DNA of 18,892 nt from Firmicutes bacterium CAG:345. Its GTDB lineage: Bacteria > Bacillota_I > Bacilli_A > RFN20 > CAG-288. The stretch is taken from NCBI GenBank assembly GCA_000433315.1, contig FR893359.1:1-18892 (forward strand), written 5' to 3'. Numbering within the stretch: the first letter of the stretch is position 1; every line of letters begins with the position of its first letter. The notes under the pieces were generated by a model. It was given only the letters and a program-made list of their open reading frames with translations. It ran no database searches and was not told the DNA's origin. The position numbers and the translations under genes are program-made. Shown piece by piece: positions 15,088 through 18,892 of the stretch.

Positions 15088-17530
15088 TTAATCCCATAAC
15101 AATTGTTTCATGAGGTTCATTTTCATTGACAACAACTGCCTTTTTCTTTCTCTTAAATTTCATGAATAACTTAGAGAAATCAATAGATTTATATTTGATG
15201 TGTGCACGAACAAATAAATAGAATGATGGAGCGAAAGCAATGATATAAGCTGTTCCTAAAACAACACCAATAGTCAAAATGAGATAAGAACTCATCAAGC
15301 TAGAAATGCTTGTGCATAAAATAACTAAGATAGAACCAACTAAGGTATTTCCAGCAAGAGCAATTGAATTTGGAAGAGCGAAAGCTAAAGATTCTTCCAT
15401 TGAAGAAACACGTCCTTCAAAAGTAATCTTCTTTCCTAACAACTTATTATTTTCTCTATTGCGATCAAATAACGCAACAAAGATAATGCTTGTAATGGCG
15501 GTAATAGCAAGTAATCCAAAGACAACAAATGGTGTCATAGGCAACATCAACGCAGAGAATAAACCAATTGAAGTTGCACCGATAATTGTGCCGGAAAGCA
15601 AATATGTTAAGAAAACATAAATACCATATCTAAGTAAGAAGAATGCAGAAGCAAATGCAACACTCAAACCAACAACAAGCAATAAATAACTTACATCATG
15701 TTCAGAATTAACTACTTTTGCTGGAGCAATTAATATAGAAGCTTCGCTATCTTCAAGTGTAATAGCTTCATTAACTCTTTCAAAAGAATTAATGAAATCT
15801 TCATCTTGAGCTAAAGAAGAATCAATTTTGAAAGATGCATAAATTTGATAATATTCTATTCCATCATCATCTTTAAGAGTATCTCTTTCAAAGAAGAAAT
15901 CATCATATTCAAAGTCAGCATATGTACTATTTACTTCACCAACTGAAGTGACAACAAATTTAAGGAAATCTTCTTCCTCTTGATAATAATCAGCTTCATA
16001 AGAGGAAACCTTAATAGCAACACGGCCAGAATCTTCATATCCATCTGCTAATTTGAACATTCCTGTTGTGAAATTAGTAGTAACTAATAAAGCACAAGAA
16101 GCAACAGCTAATGCGCCACCGATAATTCCATAAATTTTATTATTTTTCTTTCTCTTTTCAACTGGAAGAGCATATTTCTTTTCAGAATAATTCTTAATTT
16201 TTAATCCTAAATTATTCTTTTGTGCCAATGAAGAAGTAGATAAGAAATACATCAATGTACGATAGACAAAATAATTGATTAAGAAACTGACAAGGGAACC
16301 AATAAGTAAAACACCACCGAAGGTTTTAATTGAACTCTTGCCAATAATAAATGTAAATAAAGCAATGACAAATGTTACTAAGCTTGTATCTAAAGTGAAG
16401 AACAAACATTTTCTTAAACCTTCAGAAGTAGCTTTAGCAATAGAACGTCCTTTTTTCAATTCACCTTTAATCTTTTCTTGAGCAATTTGAGAATTAAAGG
16501 TAAAGAGCAATATAGAAACAATAAGAGCCATAATTGAAGCTGGAGCATATTCAAATCCTAAGAAAGTAGCAAGCATTAATGTTAAAGCGGATGAGAAAAT
16601 CATTGCTAATGATCCGGCAAAACCACTAAGTCCGTAGAAACTGATCCAACAAACAACTATAAGGAGCATTAAAACACCTATAGCAATAAATGTAAAATCT
16701 TTGACATTTGTTCCTAAGGAAGCACTTGTACTATCTTGATATAAATATTGAATATCAACACCATAATCGGATGAATTATAAGCATTAACATAAGCATTAG
16801 CAGAAGCGATAGTAAAAGCAGAGCCATTTTCATCAGCAGTAGTATATAAAACATTACTGCTTTCCATATAATTGCCTTCCCAAGCTATAGAAGCTATAAC
16901 TTTATCTTTAACTGCTTGCTGTACGTTTTCACCAAATGCAGCATCATAGGAATCAGTATCAGGATTAAAATCTTGGAAAATATATACAGTTGTAGAACTA
17001 GATTCGCTATCACTAGAAGAAGAATTATCTGGGAAATGACGAGCAAAACTATCAGCAACAGCCTTAGATTTTATCTTAAAACCAGGATAAGCATTACTGC
17101 CGACATAAGTTAAAGTGAGTGGAGAATCAGAATCGAAGAATTCTGTACCAGTCAAATAATAATCACCTTCATTAGTTGGAACTAAAATTGTTAATTCACC
17201 AGTAGCTTTAATTTGCTTTTTAACTAATTCAATTTCATTTAAGTTACGATGAGTGAAATTAACTCTTAATTCAGCATTATCTCCTTCACCAACAACCTCG
17301 ACATGTGCATTTTTTATATCAGCTTTGTCAAGTCTTTCCATAACTTTATCGCCAATTGTTGAAGGGTTGATTTCACGTCCACCTTCTCTTCTTGAAAGAC
17401 TATAGACTAATTCAACACCATTAGCGAATTCAGATGAATAAGTTAAATGTTCGGCTATCGGTTGACCGCAAAATAACACGCCCAATACCAAAGATGCAAC
17501 CATTACAATAAACGCCCAAATACGTCGCAT
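15074..17530 (-). CDS. secDF: SecDF fusion protein translocase subunit, divergent
   Basis: SecDF assists Sec-dependent export from the outer face of the membrane. The 818-aa fusion has a first helix (4-22), an extracytoplasmic P1-like domain (~30-275), five helices (~280-432), then the SecF half with a helix (~465-485), a periplasmic-type domain (~500-610) and five more helices (~613-778), ending in a basic cytoplasmic tail. Kept motifs include QEKIKGEL (351-358), DTSLVTF (381-387) and FDRNREN (688-694), equivalent to the family's FERIKEEL, DxxxTT and DRIREN. The residues matching the proton-relay Asp of the SecD half and the Asp/Arg of the SecF half appear as F345, I683 and N721. An acidic/Ser-rich insert (169-182) lies in P1. 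GGAGGT stands 6 nt before ATG 17530. Confidence 0.92.
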   Translation of the reverse strand: MRRIWAFIVMVASLVLGVLFCGQPIAEHLTYSSEFANGVELVYSLSRREGGREINPSTIGDKVMERLDKADIKNAHVEVVGEGDNAELRVNFTHRNLNEIELVKKQIKATGELTILVPTNEGDYYLTGTEFFDSDSPLTLTYVGSNAYPGFKIKSKAVADSFARHFPDNSSSSDSESSSTTVYIFQDFNPDTDSYDAAFGENVQQAVKDKVIASIAWEGNYMESSNVLYTTADENGSAFTIASANAYVNAYNSSDYGVDIQYLYQDSTSASLGTNVKDFTFIAIGVLMLLIVVCWISFYGLSGFAGSLAMIFSSALTLMLATFLGFEYAPASIMALIVSILLFTFNSQIAQEKIKGELKKGRSIAKATSEGLRKCLFFTLDTSLVTFVIALFTFIIGKSSIKTFGGVLLIGSLVSFLINYFVYRTLMYFLSTSSLAQKNNLGLKIKNYSEKKYALPVEKRKKNNKIYGIIGGALAVASCALLVTTNFTTGMFKLADGYEDSGRVAIKVSSYEADYYQEEEDFLKFVVTSVGEVNSTYADFEYDDFFFERDTLKDDDGIEYYQIYASFKIDSSLAQDEDFINSFERVNEAITLEDSEASILIAPAKVVNSEHDVSYLLLVVGLSVAFASAFFLLRYGIYVFLTYLLSGTIIGATSIGLFSALMLPMTPFVVFGLLAITAITSIIFVALFDRNRENNKLLGKKITFEGRVSSMEESLAFALPNSIALAGNTLVGSILVILCTSISSLMSSYLILTIGVVLGTAYIIAFAPSFYLFVRAHIKYKSIDFSKLFMKFKRKKKAVVVNENEPHETIVMGLNDFR

Positions 17531-17606
17531 ATTATTACCTCCGATTTTTTAAAATTGATTAACATTTATACACCATAAATGAGATCACGCTTATATACGC
17601 CTATAT

Positions 17607-17636
17607 AATTTACCATTAATGATGGTACTTTTTCAA
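17607..17636 (-). promoter_or_regulatory. Weak candidate promoter for secDF, with a 17-bp palindrome in its spacer
   Basis: On the minus strand TTGAAA (17636-17631) is followed after 18 bp by TAAATT (17612-17607), a poor -10. The spacer contains TACCAT-TAATG-ATGGTA (17611-17627), a 6-bp-arm palindrome that could be an operator or a chance repeat. A TATAAA nearer the gene (about 17570-17565) is an alternative -10 without a recognisable -35. Low certainty. Confidence 0.3.
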
Positions 17637-17684
17637 GAAAAACAAGGAATTTATTAAGTTTTGTAAATTGACAAACTAAATTCC
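17635..17684 (-). terminator. Likely Rho-independent terminator of the RHS-tail operon
   Basis: A perfect 8-bp outer stem (GGAATTTA 17646-17653 with TAAATTCC 17677-17684) encloses a smaller imperfect hairpin built from GTTTTGT and ACAAAC. On the minus strand it runs into TTGTTTTTCTT (17645-17635). It stands 47 bp after the stop of the small membrane-protein gene. Confidence 0.6.
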
Positions 17685-17730
17685 ACTTTCAAAACATAAT
17701 AATGTAATTATATCCAAATTCAATTTTAAT

Positions 17731-18270
17731 TTATTCATATATATCATTCATTGAATTAATAGTCATTAAATTAATAATTTTCTGAATTTGAGAATTTGTA
17801 TAATTTCCAACATAGACATATTTAGTAGAACCTGATATTAAGTTAATTTTTAAATATTTATTAAACCAATGTTTATAAAAGACTTTCGTCCGCTTTTCTT
17901 CTTTTGTGAGCTTAACTATTTCAATATCTTTTATTTCTGAAAGAATTATCTTTTGATTCCAATTAGCATCAATATTGTGACTCACCTTATACCAACTTGT
18001 TGTAAAAGGAAAATAATAAAATTCAGCTGTGTTATAATTAACTTTGAAATGTCTAACAAATAAGAACAAAACTATTATAATGCCAAATATAATGTCAAAC
18101 GGACTACCATTTCGTAGTGCTAGAAAAACATTAGGATTAAATATCCAAGACCAATCAATGATAGACTTAACAGATAGTATTACAATAGTAACTATCATTG
18201 AAGCCAAAAAAATTCCATATAACAATAAATCGTAAAAAGATATTATTATTTTCTTTCTCATTTTCTTCAT
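17731..18270 (-). CDS. Small two-helix membrane protein, candidate immunity protein for the RHS tail
   Basis: I do not recognise a named family. The 179-aa protein has a basic start (KKMRKK), two predicted membrane helices (about 12-34 and 58-73) with a short loop between, and a soluble domain of about 105 residues with alternating strands and a final helix (NSQIQKIINLM), which could be a bacterial PH-like fold. ATG 18270 starts two bases after the TAG of the upstream RHS gene; an upstream TTG at 18291 would make it 186 aa but is less likely. The tight 3' position behind an RHS C-terminal tail is the classic place of an immunity gene, and a membrane immunity protein would fit a membrane-acting toxin. 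Function is inferred from context only. Confidence 0.6.
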   Translation of the reverse strand: MKKMRKKIIISFYDLLLYGIFLASMIVTIVILSVKSIIDWSWIFNPNVFLALRNGSPFDIIFGIIIVLFLFVRHFKVNYNTAEFYYFPFTTSWYKVSHNIDANWNQKIILSEIKDIEIVKLTKEEKRTKVFYKHWFNKYLKINLISGSTKYVYVGNYTNSQIQKIINLMTINSMNDIYE

Positions 18271-18271
18271 T

Positions 18272-18892
18272 CTATTTTTCAATCCTATCAATTAAATTAT
18301 CTAATATTCCGCCAAAAATTATATTTACTACAGAAGCAATAACTACGCCAACAGCAAATCCTACTACAGCTCCGCCTGGACCAAAACAATTTCCTATTGC
18401 AGTTGCGCCATATATAATTACCTTATCTAAATAAATAAGGCCGACACTTTTAGCTGCAGTTAATGCTGTACCTAACATTATTCCTTTTGAACTTACTCCT
18501 CTTTGAATACTATCAAATATATCTAAACCAACATTTAATACAATACCAAAAACATCTACCTTACTAATACCCCAATTAAATTGATTAAATGCAAGGACTC
18601 CTTTTTTCATTGAAACTCCAAGCATAGTCATATCAGCGGCGAAAGGATGTAAATTTTTCGAAAAGTAAGCAGTATGATTAACTAATACAGATATTAATTC
18701 ATATGAATCATAAATCGTTGACCCAGCACTTATTCCATTTGCTATCCATCCTAGATTAAATTTGCTTTTAGTTATAGAACCAAAATTTACGTTATTTAAA
18801 ATACTATCATCAACAGTAGTACTATCATTGCTGTATAAAAAACTAATCGGATTATTTTTGGCATAGGCATATAGATTTAATCCATTGATACT
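18272..18892 (-). CDS. C-terminal end of an RHS-repeat protein with Gly/Ala-rich hydrophobic tail, 5'-truncated
   Basis: The frame is open to the window edge, so 206 C-terminal residues are seen. It begins with GLNLYAYAKNNPIS (residues 4-17), the conserved end of the RHS repeat-associated core (pattern NLYAYxxNNPxxYxDPxG), here without the final DPxG. In RHS polymorphic toxins this motif marks the boundary between the shell and a variable toxin tail. The tail (from about residue 20) has no nuclease, deaminase or ADP-ribosyltransferase motif that I can see. Instead residues ~137-196 are a Gly/Ala-rich hydrophobic region (GTALTAAKSVGLIYL, GPGGAVVGFAVGVVIASVVN) followed by an acidic amphipathic end, LDNLIDRIEK, resembling glycine-zipper pore-forming tails. 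The 119-residue piece beginning at 18631 is an internal Met, not the start. Confidence 0.75.
   Translation of the reverse strand, partial: SINGLNLYAYAKNNPISFLYSNDSTTVDDSILNNVNFGSITKSKFNLGWIANGISAGSTIYDSYELISVLVNHTAYFSKNLHPFAADMTMLGVSMKKGVLAFNQFNWGISKVDVFGIVLNVGLDIFDSIQRGVSSKGIMLGTALTAAKSVGLIYLDKVIIYGATAIGNCFGPGGAVVGFAVGVVIASVVNIIFGGILDNLIDRIEK

Noticed and set aside
15306..15620. 104-codon open frame on the plus strand inside secDF
   Set aside because: It mirrors the conserved SecF helices on the opposite strand and has no independent support.
18289..18291. TTG as the start of the small membrane protein
   Set aside because: ATG 18270 sits two bases after the RHS stop and leads directly into the basic, then hydrophobic, N-terminus; the TTG adds seven residues inside the RHS gene without a ribosome site.

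Overview
The window is AT-rich, densely packed DNA from a low-GC, single-membrane bacterium of the Bacillota, probably a Bacilli/Erysipelotrichia-like lineage related to the wall-less Mollicutes. The evidence is a peptidoglycan precursor cluster, an LTA-synthase-type sulfatase, two lipoproteins with Ser-rich or short leaders, and a fused SecDF next to recJ. TGA acts as a stop (for example at the ends of znuC and mraY, where mraY/murD share ATGA), so this is not a Mycoplasma-type TGA=Trp genome. The exact taxon cannot be fixed from the sequence.

Region by region. (1) 1-1647, plus: 3' part of an LTA-synthase-family phosphoglycerol transferase, open at the window edge. (2) 1620-4440: a zinc-uptake locus. 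A Zur-like Fur-family repressor (minus) diverges from znuA-znuC-znuB (plus); the 95-bp gap holds overlapping divergent promoters and a Zur-box-like palindrome. A terminator follows znuB. (3) 4531-12717, minus: seven overlapping genes in dcw order, class B PBP (ftsI type)-murE-mraY-murD-ftsW-murG-murB. They make lipid II from UDP-MurNAc precursors and polymerise/cross-link septal wall. The usual flanks (mraZ, rsmH, ftsL upstream; divIB, ftsA, ftsZ downstream) are absent from this window. (4) 12821-17530, minus: secDF-recJ-lipoprotein, ending in a strong terminator. secDF beside recJ is a known Bacillota arrangement. (5) 17635-18892, minus: the C-terminal end of an RHS-repeat protein with a Gly/Ala-rich hydrophobic tail, followed by a small two-helix membrane protein, with a hairpin terminator. 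This looks like a polymorphic toxin tail with its immunity protein.

Most genes are housekeeping. The two strongest leads are the RHS tail/membrane-protein pair, whose toxin end looks pore-forming rather than enzymatic, and a SecDF in which the three transmembrane charged residues needed for proton-driven translocation all appear substituted. No tRNA, rRNA, CRISPR array, insertion sequence or riboswitch was seen. No gene-free stretch exceeds 300 bases; the largest gaps are 12718-12859 and 17531-17730, both described below.
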